The translations under genes and the position numbers were made by a program. This document shows positions 33,763 through 42,519 of a stretch of 42,519 bases of DNA, in pieces. Numbering within the stretch: position 1 is the first letter of the stretch; every line of letters starts with the position of its first letter. Source of the DNA: Actinomycetes bacterium (GTDB lineage Bacteria > Actinomycetota > Coriobacteriia > Anaerosomatales > Anaerosomataceae); the NCBI GenBank assembly GCA_021372825.1, contig JAJFTR010000073.1:1-42519 (forward strand), given 5' to 3'. Below the pieces are notes generated by a model. That model was not told where the DNA came from, did no database searches, and worked only from the letters and a program-made list of their open reading frames with translations.

Positions 33763-34095
33763 TCACTGTCCGAGCCAGGGCGCCAGCTCTTCGACGAGCC
33801 TCTTTTTCGGCATCGCTCCGACAAGCTGATGAACCACCTGGCCGTCCTTGAAGACGAGGAGCGTGGGGATCGAGAGGATGTCGAAGCGGACGGCCGTGTT
33901 GGGATTCTCATCGACGTTCAGCTTGGCGATGACGACCGTTCCTTCATATTCAGCAGCGAGTTCTTCGAGGACCGGTTCCATCATGCGGCAGGGTCCACAC
34001 CAGGGAGCCCAGAAGTCGACCACGACAGGCTTGTCGCTCTTGAGGACGTCCGTCTCAAAAGAGTCGTCGGTGACGTGTGTGAGGTTCTCACTCAT
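33763..34095 (-). CDS. trxA: Thioredoxin
   Basis: 110 residues, classical thioredoxin fold. The active site is VDFWAPWCGPCRMMEPVL, with the cis-Pro loop SIPTLLVFKDGQ and C-terminal helix. AGGAGC precedes the ATG. It is reduced by the TrxB encoded 36 bases upstream, so the locus encodes a complete thioredoxin system. Confidence 0.96.
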   Translation of the reverse strand: MSENLTHVTDDSFETDVLKSDKPVVVDFWAPWCGPCRMMEPVLEELAAEYEGTVVIAKLNVDENPNTAVRFDILSIPTLLVFKDGQVVHQLVGAMPKKRLVEELAPWLGQ

Positions 34096-34131
34096 CTTGA
34101 AGCTCCTCTCGGCTGTCCCACAGAACGCCCC

Positions 34132-35079
34132 TCAGATAGAGCATAGCCTCTCGTCGATCCACTTCAGCGCTTCGAACGCAGCAACAGCTCCATCACCTGC
34201 GGCGGTGATGACCTGCTTGAGCTGTGAGTCGGTCACATCACCGGCCGCATACAGGCCAGGATACGATGTGAGCCCATTGCGGTCTACCTTCACATAGCCT
34301 GCGTCGTCCAGTTCGCACAGGTCTTTGACGAGCGAACTCTTCGGAGCGACACCGACGAAGACGAAGACCCCGTCGACAGGAAGCACCTCGTCGGGCTCAC
34401 CCTTGGTGGAGGCAAGCCGGACGGCGCTCACCCTACCGTCGGTACCGATGATCTCGGCGACCGTACGGCTCCACTTCATCTCGATCTTGTCGTTGGCGAA
34501 GCACTTCTCCTGGATGCACTTGGTCGCACGGAGCTGGTCTCGCCGATGGACGATGTAGACCTTGGACGCGAATTTCGTGAGGAACATCGCCTCTTCGACG
34601 GCTGCGTCGCCACCGCCGATCACCGCGACGGTCTTGTCTCGGAAGAAGGCGCCATCGCATGTCGCGCACCAGGAGACTCCACGGCCGGTGAACTCGGCCT
34701 CTCCGGGCACACCAAGCTTCGTGGGAACAGCCCCCGTTGCGAGGATCACTGCATGAGCCCGTACCGTCTCGTCCTCGGTGTTGGTAACCAGGAAGTCCGA
34801 GCCGTCCGGTTCGATGCGTGCGATACTCGCGAACGTCCTGAACTCAGCGCCGAACTTCTCGGCCTGCTGGTGCATGAGATCGCCGAGTTCTGTGCCCGAG
34901 ATGCCGTCCGGGAAGCCGGGATAGTTCTCGACATGATCGGTCGTCACTATCTGGCCGCCTGGAAGGTTCGACTCGAACACGACCGTCTTCGCGCGTGCGC
35001 GAGCTCCGTATAGCGCTGCGGTGAGTCCCGCGGGTCCACCACCTACGATGGCAAGGTCGATCGTCTCGATTTCGGGCAT
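34132..35079 (-). CDS. trxB: Thioredoxin-disulfide reductase
   Basis: 315 residues. The FAD-binding [16 protein letters not shown], the redox-active [10 protein letters not shown], the NADPH-binding [15 protein letters not shown] and the C-terminal [16 protein letters not shown] motifs are all present. The ATG directly follows the stop of the PIN-TPR gene, with GGAGGA spanning that junction. It transfers electrons from NADPH (or a related donor) to the TrxA encoded downstream. Confidence 0.96.
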   Translation of the reverse strand: MPEIETIDLAIVGGGPAGLTAALYGARARAKTVVFESNLPGGQIVTTDHVENYPGFPDGISGTELGDLMHQQAEKFGAEFRTFASIARIEPDGSDFLVTNTEDETVRAHAVILATGAVPTKLGVPGEAEFTGRGVSWCATCDGAFFRDKTVAVIGGGDAAVEEAMFLTKFASKVYIVHRRDQLRATKCIQEKCFANDKIEMKWSRTVAEIIGTDGRVSAVRLASTKGEPDEVLPVDGVFVFVGVAPKSSLVKDLCELDDAGYVKVDRNGLTSYPGLYAAGDVTDSQLKQVITAAGDGAVAAFEALKWIDERLCSI

Positions 35080-36222
35080 CTAGATCGTTCCTCCGTCCAG
35101 TCCATCCAGTCCAAGAGCCTTGACGTCGAGCGGTTGGCCCGCGGCGTCGGCCTCCTTGATGATCGTTGCGATGTTGCTGCGCGCTTGGTCGTTGATGAGC
35201 TGGGTGTGTGAGTCACCGTTCTGCGTGAGCTCGACGACCTTCTTGAACTGCAACGCGGCAGCCTGATAGTCGTTGCGGCCACGCCAATAGAAGATGCCCA
35301 GATTGAAGTTCGCCTGCACGTGGTCGGGAGACGCTTCTATGACCTGCGTCGCCGTCTGGATGGCCCGGTCGGTCGCGCCAGCGTAGAAGTACATCGCCGC
35401 CAGATCAGTGCGGACGTCTTGATCGTCCGGCCGGAGTTTCAAGTAGCGCTCGTAGTACTCGATGGCTTTCTGCGCGTACTGGACGTTCCCAGTCTGATCA
35501 CGCAAGTTGTAGAAAGCGTTGGCGACATTCTTGAGGGCTTCGGGGTCGTTCGGGTCGGCTTCGAGCTTGACGAGGCCGTCGAGGAGCGTGCGTTGATCGG
35601 CGCTGAGGAGATCACGGAACTCCGTTGGCACACCCGTCGCGGTCGCCGAGGTCTCGTTGAGGTTGGTCGTGTAGAACCCCAAAGCGAACACACCCGCGAA
35701 CACCGCGATGGCGATTGCCAGGATGGTGAGGGGCACGCGGTAGCGCTGGAACGGACGGATGATGTACTTCCGAGCGAAGCCGGCATCGGTCTCTGCCCGG
35801 CGCTCCACTTTGATACCCAGGGTCTGGGCCTTGAGGAGCATGTTGAGGTCGTTGGTCACGAGCGTGAGGTCCTCGCACCCCTGGCTGCAGACCTGGTACG
35901 CCACAGCCAGGATACGGTCGTCGGCGTTGCGGGTGGCCAGACCCTCGGGAAGCTCGACATCAGAGTTGAGCGGAACGACTCTCAGGCGTCCTCCGGCGGG
36001 GAGGTCGACGCCATCTGCCAGGCTGCCCGTCTCCGAAAGCTCGAACAGTCTGCGGCTCACCTCACGCCCCTTGAAACGCAGTTCCGGGTCCACGCGCTGA
36101 GTCTTCAGCTTGTCGATCTCGCTGAGGACCGTATCCGGGATGATCACCTCGGCGTCCGGGTATGCCCCCAGTGAACCCGGGTCGCCGAGTAAGACGTTGG
36201 TATCGAGTACGACCGTGCGCAT
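35080..36222 (-). CDS. PIN nuclease-like domain, membrane helix and TPR fusion
   Basis: 380 residues. The N-terminal PIN domain (~1-150) is of the type found in front of PhoH ATPases, with acidic residues Asp7 (VVLDTNVLL), Glu35 (VLSEIDKLK), Asp101/Asp102 (NADDRILAV) and Asp125 (LVTNDLNML), so the nuclease site looks intact. A single membrane helix spans ~162-184. The rest (~200-365) is tetratricopeptide-like (AFYNL..., YYERYLKLRPDDQDVRTDLA, NLGIFYWRGRND). The PIN domain would be cytoplasmic and the TPRs outside (inference). The ATG at 36222 follows the preceding stop as TGATATG. No PhoH or antitoxin gene is adjacent. Confidence 0.82.
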   Translation of the reverse strand: MRTVVLDTNVLLGDPGSLGAYPDAEVIIPDTVLSEIDKLKTQRVDPELRFKGREVSRRLFELSETGSLADGVDLPAGGRLRVVPLNSDVELPEGLATRNADDRILAVAYQVCSQGCEDLTLVTNDLNMLLKAQTLGIKVERRAETDAGFARKYIIRPFQRYRVPLTILAIAIAVFAGVFALGFYTTNLNETSATATGVPTEFRDLLSADQRTLLDGLVKLEADPNDPEALKNVANAFYNLRDQTGNVQYAQKAIEYYERYLKLRPDDQDVRTDLAAMYFYAGATDRAIQTATQVIEASPDHVQANFNLGIFYWRGRNDYQAAALQFKKVVELTQNGDSHTQLINDQARSNIATIIKEADAAGQPLDVKALGLDGLDGGTI

Positions 36223-36223
36223 A

Positions 36224-38227
36224 TCAAGACTCCGCTTCGTCGCTTGTCGGCACACTCGCGGTGGCGCCGCCTTCGTTTTCAACCTCGTTGCCCGAAGTGA
36301 TGGCCTGACGCTCTCTTCGCCGTATGAAAGCCAGCAGGCCCAGCAAGAACAGGACCACCATGCCTACAGTCGCAAGCCGGTCCAGATACGACGCTCGTAT
36401 CCGGAAGCTCGTCTCGGCGATGGTCACGTCCCCCGCCGTTACCCGCACCCCTAAAGTGTCGGAGATCTCTGAACCCATGTTGACTGGAATCGTGACGACG
36501 TTCTCGCCGGGGTCGAGCGTGATCGTCCTCTCGCCGACAGGAAGTGACACCACGCGCGCGTTTGCCCGCACGACCACCTTGAGCGGTTTGCCCGAACCGT
36601 TGACGATCGACACAGGCGCGTCACCCTTCCGATTCGACAGGGTGACGTCCTGTCCCTCGATCGTCACGGTGGAGAACACGTCCTGGGCATAGCGAGTGGC
36701 CGATGCCGCGAACGCGCGGCCACGATCGGCAAGGCTGTATCGTCCGTCCGGGCCAGCCCAGCAGCGGCTTTCCGCGACAAGCACGGCGGACTGCGCCGCC
36801 AAGACATCAGTATCGTGGGGACCGAGCGCCGAAGTAAGAGCGCCGACAAACTGACGCGCGCGGGCGACCTCGGACCAGTAGCCTCGCGGGGCTCTCGGGG
36901 CTGGAGGCCGGTCCACGAGGGTGGCCTCGGAAGGCCGGGCATACTGAGCGGCGTCCCGGCCTGAGACCATGTGGACCCAAGGGACGTCTTCGATGAAGTC
37001 GAGTGCACGTTCCAATGCGGCGGGTGTGTACGATGTGCCCGGTCCGATGTCGAAGACCATCACAAGCGGTTCGTCTTTGCGACCCGAGGTGAGGCGATCG
37101 AACAGGATGTCGTAGAACCTCTCGGCATCATCATCCGAGGCGGCTGCCGCCAGCTGGGGTTCGATCACGACTGCGCGTATCCCGCTGGCGCCTAGGGTGT
37201 ACACACCCGAAGCGGGAGTCGCGTCGTTCGACTTCAGAGATGCTCGTGACAGTACCACGTAACCGGTCTTACGCTTCTTCAGTTGCTCAAGTGCTGAACG
37301 TGGAACAGCATCGCCTAGGAAGGCCGTCCCGCTCGTCACATGGGCGTCGAGTGTCGAGCGCAGAATGCTGTCGGTCGTACTCCATTGGACCGTCAGGTCG
37401 TCGAGGCCGTCGATCGCGGCCAGATTCGGCAGGTCCGGTTCTGCGTACGGCACATCAAGCAGTGAGGCGCCGCCCGACGATGTCAGCGCTCTCAAACGTT
37501 CGAGGACATGCTTGCTGGCTATCGCTGCGCTTCCTTGCTCGGGCACCTTGACGACACCTTCGGGACCGGAGACCTCATAGCCGTCCGAAGCCCGAAGCCA
37601 CTCCTCGATGAGGAAAGGCGGGATTGCGAGTGAGATGCTGGCATCTGGATGCCGTTCGATGATGTCGCAGACACGCTCTGCGTCTGTCCGTGGCCGGGTG
37701 TAGATCTCAGGATCGAGCACGAACCTTCCTGCGGGATCCATCGCTGGCGACGACGTGAGCCGGGTGATCACCGTCACGGGCACCCTCACACTCCCAGGGG
37801 CCACCACGAGGATGCGGCTCGTGACATCGGTGGCCGAAGCACCTGTCGCGAGCACGCGGACCTCCAGAGGATAGCGTCCCTGTGAGACTCCAAGGCTACG
37901 CAGGTCGTGCTGGAACGGCACCCGCACGCTCCCTTTCTTCACGTTGTGGCGCACCTCGGTCTTCTGGTACAAGAGACGCCCTGATGGTGACTTGATGCGG
38001 AGGCGCACCTCGAAGTACTCTGCTTGCGCGCTGAGCGTCGTCACGACGTCCGCTTGGAAAGTGTCTGTGGGGGCGAATGAGGGTCGGGGCTGTTCGATGC
38101 GCACATCCACGGACTGCGTGGCTGCCAAGGCGGACGGGGTCGCTACGAGGGGGCCTGCTGTGCATGAGAGGATCACAGCAAGGGCCACCCTCCTGACACG
38201 CAAGCGGATATTACTTTCTATGCGCAT
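36224..38227 (-). CDS. Large secreted, C-terminally anchored protein of unknown function
   Basis: 667 residues from the ATG at 38227 (GAGAG 9 bases upstream; a GTG at 38233 is the alternative). A signal peptide ends near ATPSALAA (~35). Two predicted beta-rich regions flank a central alpha/beta part (~165-430) with repeated SLAIPPFLIEEWL- and LLDVPYAEPDL-like segments; a C-terminal membrane helix (~620-640) and a charged tail follow. The overall plan resembles actinobacterial exported proteins of the DUF6049 kind, but I am not certain. It precedes the PIN-TPR gene with a one-base gap, so both are likely made together. Confidence 0.6.
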   Translation of the reverse strand: MRIESNIRLRVRRVALAVILSCTAGPLVATPSALAATQSVDVRIEQPRPSFAPTDTFQADVVTTLSAQAEYFEVRLRIKSPSGRLLYQKTEVRHNVKKGSVRVPFQHDLRSLGVSQGRYPLEVRVLATGASATDVTSRILVVAPGSVRVPVTVITRLTSSPAMDPAGRFVLDPEIYTRPRTDAERVCDIIERHPDASISLAIPPFLIEEWLRASDGYEVSGPEGVVKVPEQGSAAIASKHVLERLRALTSSGGASLLDVPYAEPDLPNLAAIDGLDDLTVQWSTTDSILRSTLDAHVTSGTAFLGDAVPRSALEQLKKRKTGYVVLSRASLKSNDATPASGVYTLGASGIRAVVIEPQLAAAASDDDAERFYDILFDRLTSGRKDEPLVMVFDIGPGTSYTPAALERALDFIEDVPWVHMVSGRDAAQYARPSEATLVDRPPAPRAPRGYWSEVARARQFVGALTSALGPHDTDVLAAQSAVLVAESRCWAGPDGRYSLADRGRAFAASATRYAQDVFSTVTIEGQDVTLSNRKGDAPVSIVNGSGKPLKVVVRANARVVSLPVGERTITLDPGENVVTIPVNMGSEISDTLGVRVTAGDVTIAETSFRIRASYLDRLATVGMVVLFLLGLLAFIRRRERQAITSGNEVENEGGATASVPTSDEAES

Positions 38228-38233
38228 GAACAC

Positions 38234-38368
38234 CGGCTCTCAGTTGCCTCGTAGCTGCCTCGTGCGACAGGGCAGGTGCAAGGGATGTCGCGTTCGGCGA
38301 AGAAATACTACTAGGACTAAGAGACGATTATCACACGACACACGCTTACCAACGAAGGGACGTTCGAA
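38234..38368. other. Divergent promoter region between the secreted-protein gene and lon
   Basis: 135 bases separate the two divergent starts and must hold both promoters. I see no convincing -35/-10 pair. A short TTCGGCGAA near 38298 is nearly palindromic but does not match a known regulator site closely, and no CIRCE or HAIR heat-shock element is visible. Confidence 0.4.
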
Positions 38369-40729
38369 ATGTCCACGGCCGATGAGCATACTCAGGTACC
38401 CGAGGTACTGCCTCTGATCCCTCTGCGTGACCTCGTCTTGTTCCCCAATCTCGTGGTACCGCTGTTCGTCGGCCGAGACCGGAGCATCACGGCACTAGAG
38501 GAGGCGATGCGGCGCGAGCACCTGGTGGCACTCGTCACACAAAAGGTCGCCGAGACGCAGGACCCCGGTCCTGCCGACATCTTCGATGTCGGTTGCGTGG
38601 TCACCGTCTTGCAGGAGCTCAAGCTGCCCGATGGCACAGCAAAGGCCCTTGTCGAGGGCGTGCAGCGGATGCGCATCATAGAGTTCGTGCGCACAGAGCC
38701 CTACCTGGAGGCCCGCATCGAGCCTCTCGAGGAGTCCGCCGAAGCCGACGTCGAGACCAAGGCGCTCATGCGCAACTTGATTGCCGACTTCGAAAGGGCT
38801 GCCCAGCTCGGCAAGCCCATCCCCCAGGAAGTGCTCATGGCTGCGGGCTCGATCGAGGAGCCTGGCAGGCTTGCCGACTTCGTGACTTTCCACCTGAGTC
38901 TCAAAGCTGATGAGAAGCAGATGATCCTGGAGGCAGTCGACCCGAAGGTTCGTCTCCAGAAGACGGCTGACTTCCTTCGCAAGGAGCTGGAGATCCTTGA
39001 GCTGGGCAGCAAGATTCAGAACCGCGTGAAAGAATCGATGACCAAGACACAGCGCGAGTACTTCTTGCGGGAGCAGCTCAAGGCGATCCAACAAGAGCTT
39101 GGTCAGTATGACGAGGTCCAGGCAGAGATCGATGAATACAAGGAGAAGATCGCCAAGGCAGGCATGCCCGAGGAGGTCGAAGAGAAGGCACTCAAGGAGC
39201 TTTCGCGCCTTGAGAAGATGCCGCAGGCAGCCGCGGAGACCAGCGTCATCCGTACCTACCTTGATTGGCTGACCGGACTGCCGTGGCAGGTCTCCGACGA
39301 GGAGAAGCTCGATCTGGTCGCGGCTCGGAAGATCCTTGACGAGGATCATTACGGACTTGAGACCGTCAAAGAGCGAGTGCTCGAGTATCTGGCGGTACAC
39401 AAGCTCACAGAGCACATGCGTGGCCCTATCCTATGTTTCGTGGGCCCTCCTGGCGTGGGCAAGACATCCATCGGCCGTTCGATCGCCCGCGCCTTGAATC
39501 GCAAGTTCATCCGGATGTCTTTGGGAGGAGTGCGGGACGAAGCGGAGATCCGCGGTCACCGGCGAACGTACGTCGGGGCGCTTCCAGGCCGCATCATCCA
39601 GTCGATCAATCAGGCCGGTACCAACAACCCGGTCTTCATGATGGACGAGATCGACAAAGTGGGCGCTGATTTTCGCGGCGATCCCACCTCGGCACTCCTC
39701 GAAGTGCTCGATCCCGAGCAGAACTACGCGTTCCAGGACCACTACCTCGAGGCGCCTTTCGACCTCTCCAACGTCATGTTCATCACGACGGCGAACCTCC
39801 TGGACACCATCCCGCCCGCGTTGCAGGACCGCATGGAGGTCATACACTTCCCCGGGTACACCGAAGATGAGAAGCTCCACATCGCCACGAAGTACCTCGT
39901 TCCGAAGCAATTGAAGGAGCACGGACTCGACCGCAGCATGCTCGTGTTCAGACAGTCCAGTTTGCGTGAGATCATCCGGCGCTACACACGTGAAGCCGGT
40001 GTGCGGAACCTGGAGCGCTCGATCGCCGCCATCTGTCGCCAGGTCGCACGCAAGGTAGTAGAAGGCCAGACGGGCAAGACCACGATAGGCGCAAAGGACG
40101 TGAGCACGTATCTCGGGCCACCCAAGTTCAGCTTCGGCATGGCCGAGAAGCGCGACGAGGTCGGAGTCGCCACTGGATTGGTGTGGACCGAGGTGGGAGG
40201 CGACGTGATCTTCATCGAGGCCACGACGATGAAGGGCAAGGGCAATCTCACTCTGACCGGGCAGCTCGGAGACGTCATGCGAGAGTCAGCGCAGGCCGCC
40301 GTGAGCTACATCCGTACGCGTGCGTCCGACCTTGGTATCGATCCTGACTTCTACGAGAAACTGGACGTCCATATCCACGTCCCTGCAGCTGCGATTCCCA
40401 AGGATGGACCTTCGGCGGGGATCACCATGGCCACCGCCCTGGCCTCCGTGCTCACGGGGGCCAGGGTACGTCGCGATGTCGCGATGACAGGGGAGATCAC
40501 ACTCCGCGGGCGCGTGCTCCCCATCGGAGGGCTCAAGGAGAAACTGCTCGCCGCACACCGTGCGGGGATCAAGAAGGTCCTGATCCCCAAGGAGAACCTG
40601 CGCGACCTTGAGCTTGTGCCGGACCACGTCCGGACCGAGATGGAGATCGTACCGGTCGAGACGATGGACGAGGTGTTGCAACAAGCACTGCAGGCACCGG
40701 TGCCTGGCTCCCAGAGGGCGAAGCGTTAG
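38369..40729 (+). CDS. lon: Endopeptidase La (Lon protease)
   Basis: 786 residues, typical for bacterial LonA. The N-terminal substrate-recognition domain begins [20 protein letters not shown]. The AAA+ module has Walker [10 protein letters not shown] and Walker [12 protein letters not shown]; the C-terminal protease domain contains the catalytic serine in [15 protein letters not shown] and the lysine in [17 protein letters not shown]. It degrades misfolded and regulatory proteins in the cytoplasm. AAGGGA precedes the ATG. It is monocistronic, with an intrinsic terminator at 40884. Confidence 0.97.
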   Translation: MSTADEHTQVPEVLPLIPLRDLVLFPNLVVPLFVGRDRSITALEEAMRREHLVALVTQKVAETQDPGPADIFDVGCVVTVLQELKLPDGTAKALVEGVQRMRIIEFVRTEPYLEARIEPLEESAEADVETKALMRNLIADFERAAQLGKPIPQEVLMAAGSIEEPGRLADFVTFHLSLKADEKQMILEAVDPKVRLQKTADFLRKELEILELGSKIQNRVKESMTKTQREYFLREQLKAIQQELGQYDEVQAEIDEYKEKIAKAGMPEEVEEKALKELSRLEKMPQAAAETSVIRTYLDWLTGLPWQVSDEEKLDLVAARKILDEDHYGLETVKERVLEYLAVHKLTEHMRGPILCFVGPPGVGKTSIGRSIARALNRKFIRMSLGGVRDEAEIRGHRRTYVGALPGRIIQSINQAGTNNPVFMMDEIDKVGADFRGDPTSALLEVLDPEQNYAFQDHYLEAPFDLSNVMFITTANLLDTIPPALQDRMEVIHFPGYTEDEKLHIATKYLVPKQLKEHGLDRSMLVFRQSSLREIIRRYTREAGVRNLERSIAAICRQVARKVVEGQTGKTTIGAKDVSTYLGPPKFSFGMAEKRDEVGVATGLVWTEVGGDVIFIEATTMKGKGNLTLTGQLGDVMRESAQAAVSYIRTRASDLGIDPDFYEKLDVHIHVPAAAIPKDGPSAGITMATALASVLTGARVRRDVAMTGEITLRGRVLPIGGLKEKLLAAHRAGIKKVLIPKENLRDLELVPDHVRTEMEIVPVETMDEVLQQALQAPVPGSQRAKR

Positions 40730-40883
40730 GAACCTCGGGCCGGGGGAAGATGCTATGCAGAACTGAGAAGAAGAGGGGAATATAGCAGGGATTGAGAATC
40801 TAAGAGTAGCCGACAGGGAGACGCAGACACGCCGTAAGCATGATCGATACGGTCACCGATCGAATCGGCGTTGAGTCAATGGT

Positions 40884-40912
40884 GAGACCGGCCCCAGGAT
40901 AGGGCCGGTCTC
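40884..40912 (+). terminator. Intrinsic terminator downstream of lon
   Basis: A perfect 11-bp stem GAGACCGGCCC / GGGCCGGTCTC with a 7-base loop, followed by TGTGCGTTTTC. It is the strongest terminator-like hairpin in the window, 155 bases after the lon stop. Confidence 0.82.
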
Positions 40913-40919
40913 TGTGCGT

Positions 40920-40985
40920 TTTCAGCACCCCAGGACCGGTCCGGCATCGAGTTCGGGCCGCACGACCGACCCGGTCGTGCTGAAA
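40920..40985 (+). promoter_or_regulatory. Nested alternative stems in the leader of the surface-protein gene
   Basis: TTTCAGCAC (40920-40928) pairs perfectly with GTGCTGAAA (40977-40985). The right arm shares its bases with an 8-bp hairpin GCACGACC / GGTCGTGC (40960-40980), and the palindrome GGACCGGTCC lies at 40932-40941. The two main stems exclude each other and end just before the AAGGGG ribosome site, so they could gate translation (inference). Confidence 0.4.
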
Positions 40986-40997
40986 GGGGTGTCGGAG

Positions 40998-42519
40998 ATG
41001 ATGCGCTGGAAGAATGACGGAGGCGGCCTCGGCCGTGCCTTCGCCGCGTACGTCGCTTTGGCGCTGACGGTCGCTATTGTGAGCCCTGGGATCGCCGTCT
41101 ACGCCGACGAATCGCAGACCCCGAGTGGCAACATCGGGGGTCCTGAGGTGGTGTCGCCTGATGTGTCGGCGCCTTCCGAGGTTGCTACTCGTGTGGTGAA
41201 ACAAGGAACCTCACCGGCTGCCGAGATCGCGGGAAGGGCGCTTGCGCAGCCCCGTGTCACGGTGAGTCCGAGGGTTAAGGGTAGGGTGACGAAGGCGGCC
41301 ACAACGAAGGTCATTGGACCTTCAGCGTCGCCTGCCGCACCGGCTCCATCAGACCCGGCGACTCCCTACGCCCCCGTAGGAAGTGTGTCGCTCGACGGCT
41401 GGACGCGGCTACCTCATGCCAAGTGGACCAGCGGTGATGTGAAGGGTTACGTGGAGGGGGAGTGGATCCCCTTCAGGCTCACCATCGACAACAGGGGTGG
41501 CAGCGCAGTCACCGTACGCGTGCCTTCCATGGCCTACAAGGTCGACTACATCAACGGTGGTGCAATCGCGATCGATGAGACCGACGGCTGGAGGTGGCAG
41601 GTAGGGTCCGGGGCCGTCACCGCCTACACGCCGAGCGTGCAAGACGATGATACTGACCCCATGTACCTGGAAACCGACCTGCCCGAGGAGCCGGAGTTCA
41701 TCATCCCCGCCGGTCAGACGGGCTATATCTACTTCGAAGGCCATCTAGCGCTCACTCCCTACTGGATCGCCAGAACACCCTCGTACCTGGGCGCGTCGGG
41801 GTATCCCGGCTCCAGCGCGCAGGCGCGGCTCGTCGAGTGGGGTGGGATCGGTATCGGAGACAAGACAGTCCCGTTCCCCGTGGGCCGCGAGACGCAGCCG
41901 ACCGGTGTCTTCACCGGACTCAAGTTCTTCGACTTCAACGGCGATGGTGTGTATCGTGACGCAACTGGCACTCCGCAGCCGGGCGAATACCCACTCGCAG
42001 GATGGGTCTTCCATCTCACGTACCTCGATGCGGACTATGGGTTTTCGCTGACTGCGACCTCCGCCGCTGACGGAACGTTCTCGTTTACGGGTCTGCCCCC
42101 CGGCGATTATCAGCTCGTCGAGGTGCCGGAGTCCCCTTATCAGCTCACGACGGACCTTTCCGGCTCGTTCGCTGTCCTCACTGGCCAGACCACCGGTCCC
42201 ATCGAGGTCGGTAACCGGCCGCCTGACGTCACCAAGACCTTCGAACTCACCGTGACCGGCGAGGCGCCGGCCGCGGACGGTTACTTCGTCCGCTACACGG
42301 TGAGCTCCGTCACGACGGATCTGCCCCTGGCGGGGAGCGGAGGGGTGTACGCGGCCGACGCCGTGCTGCCCTTTGGCACCACCATAGCGAGCTGGCAGTT
42401 CTTCGCCCGGATCGGCGCCGCCGAGGTCGCCCTCTCCGAGGTCGAGGGTCCTGAGACCCTCGAAGGTCCTCTCACCAACCCCTTCGAGTTCGTGCCCGGC
42501 CAGATATCGGGCCACAAGT
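40998..42519 (+). CDS. Secreted surface protein with SdrD_B-type domain (3' end outside window)
   Basis: The frame is open from the ATG at 40998 to the right edge, 507 codons, with no stop. AAGGGG lies about 9 bases upstream; a second ATG follows directly. A signal peptide (hydrophobic ~14-33, cleavage near VYA-DES) is followed by a Pro/Ala/Ser-rich spacer (~37-130), a beta-rich domain (~135-300), and a prealbumin-like SdrD_B repeat (GLKFFDFNGDGVYRD ... GTFSFTGLPPGDYQLVEVP, ~315-395) containing a calcium-loop-like DFNGDGVYRD. A further beta domain starts at ~410. Such proteins are cell-wall or extracellular adhesins or structural proteins. The anchor, if any, is beyond the window. Confidence 0.85.
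   Translation, partial: MMRWKNDGGGLGRAFAAYVALALTVAIVSPGIAVYADESQTPSGNIGGPEVVSPDVSAPSEVATRVVKQGTSPAAEIAGRALAQPRVTVSPRVKGRVTKAATTKVIGPSASPAAPAPSDPATPYAPVGSVSLDGWTRLPHAKWTSGDVKGYVEGEWIPFRLTIDNRGGSAVTVRVPSMAYKVDYINGGAIAIDETDGWRWQVGSGAVTAYTPSVQDDDTDPMYLETDLPEEPEFIIPAGQTGYIYFEGHLALTPYWIARTPSYLGASGYPGSSAQARLVEWGGIGIGDKTVPFPVGRETQPTGVFTGLKFFDFNGDGVYRDATGTPQPGEYPLAGWVFHLTYLDADYGFSLTATSAADGTFSFTGLPPGDYQLVEVPESPYQLTTDLSGSFAVLTGQTTGPIEVGNRPPDVTKTFELTVTGEAPAADGYFVRYTVSSVTTDLPLAGSGGVYAADAVLPFGTTIASWQFFARIGAAEVALSEVEGPETLEGPLTNPFEFVPGQISGHK

Noticed and set aside
40741-40880. A c-di-GMP (GEMM) riboswitch before the surface-protein gene
   Set aside because: Segments such as GACGCAGAC recall the GEMM core, but the GGCAAACC block and the receptor elements are missing, and a terminator separates it from the gene.
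41745-42515. A 256-codon open frame on the - strand at the right edge
   Set aside because: It lies opposite the SdrD_B-type gene, whose frame has a signal peptide, domain motifs and a ribosome site; high-GC DNA produces such shadows.
1-42519. CRISPR arrays, insertion sequences, prophage or integration sites
   Set aside because: No evenly spaced repeats, transposase or integrase genes, or flanking direct repeats were found; gene content and base composition look uniform.

Overview
The window is chromosomal DNA of a high-GC, anaerobic actinobacterium, most likely in or near class Coriobacteriia. This is inferred from gene content: a four-subunit pyruvate:ferredoxin oxidoreductase, a [NiFe]-hydrogenase maturation set, an [FeFe]-hydrogenase-like regulatory protein, a radical-SAM AmrS, and actinobacterial-style GTG starts, overlapping genes and apparent leaderless genes. 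I see no rRNA, tRNA, CRISPR array, insertion sequence or phage gene.

Positions 1-21.9 kb all read on the + strand. They begin with the end of dnaX, then ybaB and recR (a conserved replication/repair trio), then porGDAB. Next come a phosphate-binding-type lipoprotein and a membrane HD-GYP protein, then lysC-asd (aspartate pathway), with an apparent internal start for the lysC beta subunit. An OmpR-type two-component pair, a QueT-type transporter, an [FeFe]-hydrogenase-like/degenerate GGDEF fusion and amrS follow. The strand ends with a glycosyltransferase, a TauE/SafE permease, a double GNAT protein, a LytS/LytT two-component pair and a YfcE-type phosphoesterase.

Positions 22.1-38.2 kb all read on the - strand. 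In transcription order they are: a secreted membrane-anchored protein, a PIN-TM-TPR protein, trxB, trxA, a DUF3842-like protein, a CooT-type nickel protein, an 82-residue unknown, the ECF metal transporter cbiMN-cbiQ-cbiO, a zinc-ribbon/HEPN protein, hypF, hypC, hypD, hypE, an EamA transporter and a glucose-6-phosphate isomerase. The middle of this block reads as a nickel locus: metal uptake, a small nickel-binding protein, and enzymes that build the [NiFe] active site. hypA, hypB and the hydrogenase structural genes are not in the window.

The right end returns to the + strand with lon, a strong intrinsic terminator, a structured leader and the first 507 codons of a secreted SdrD_B-type surface protein that runs off the edge.

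The most unusual items are the hydrogenase-like protein ending in a GGDEF domain that has lost its active site but kept its c-di-GMP I-site; the HEPN gene in the nickel/hydrogenase locus with what looks like its own leaderless promoter; the membrane-anchored PIN-TPR nuclease candidate; and the lipoprotein/HD-GYP pair with an unrecognised C-terminal domain.
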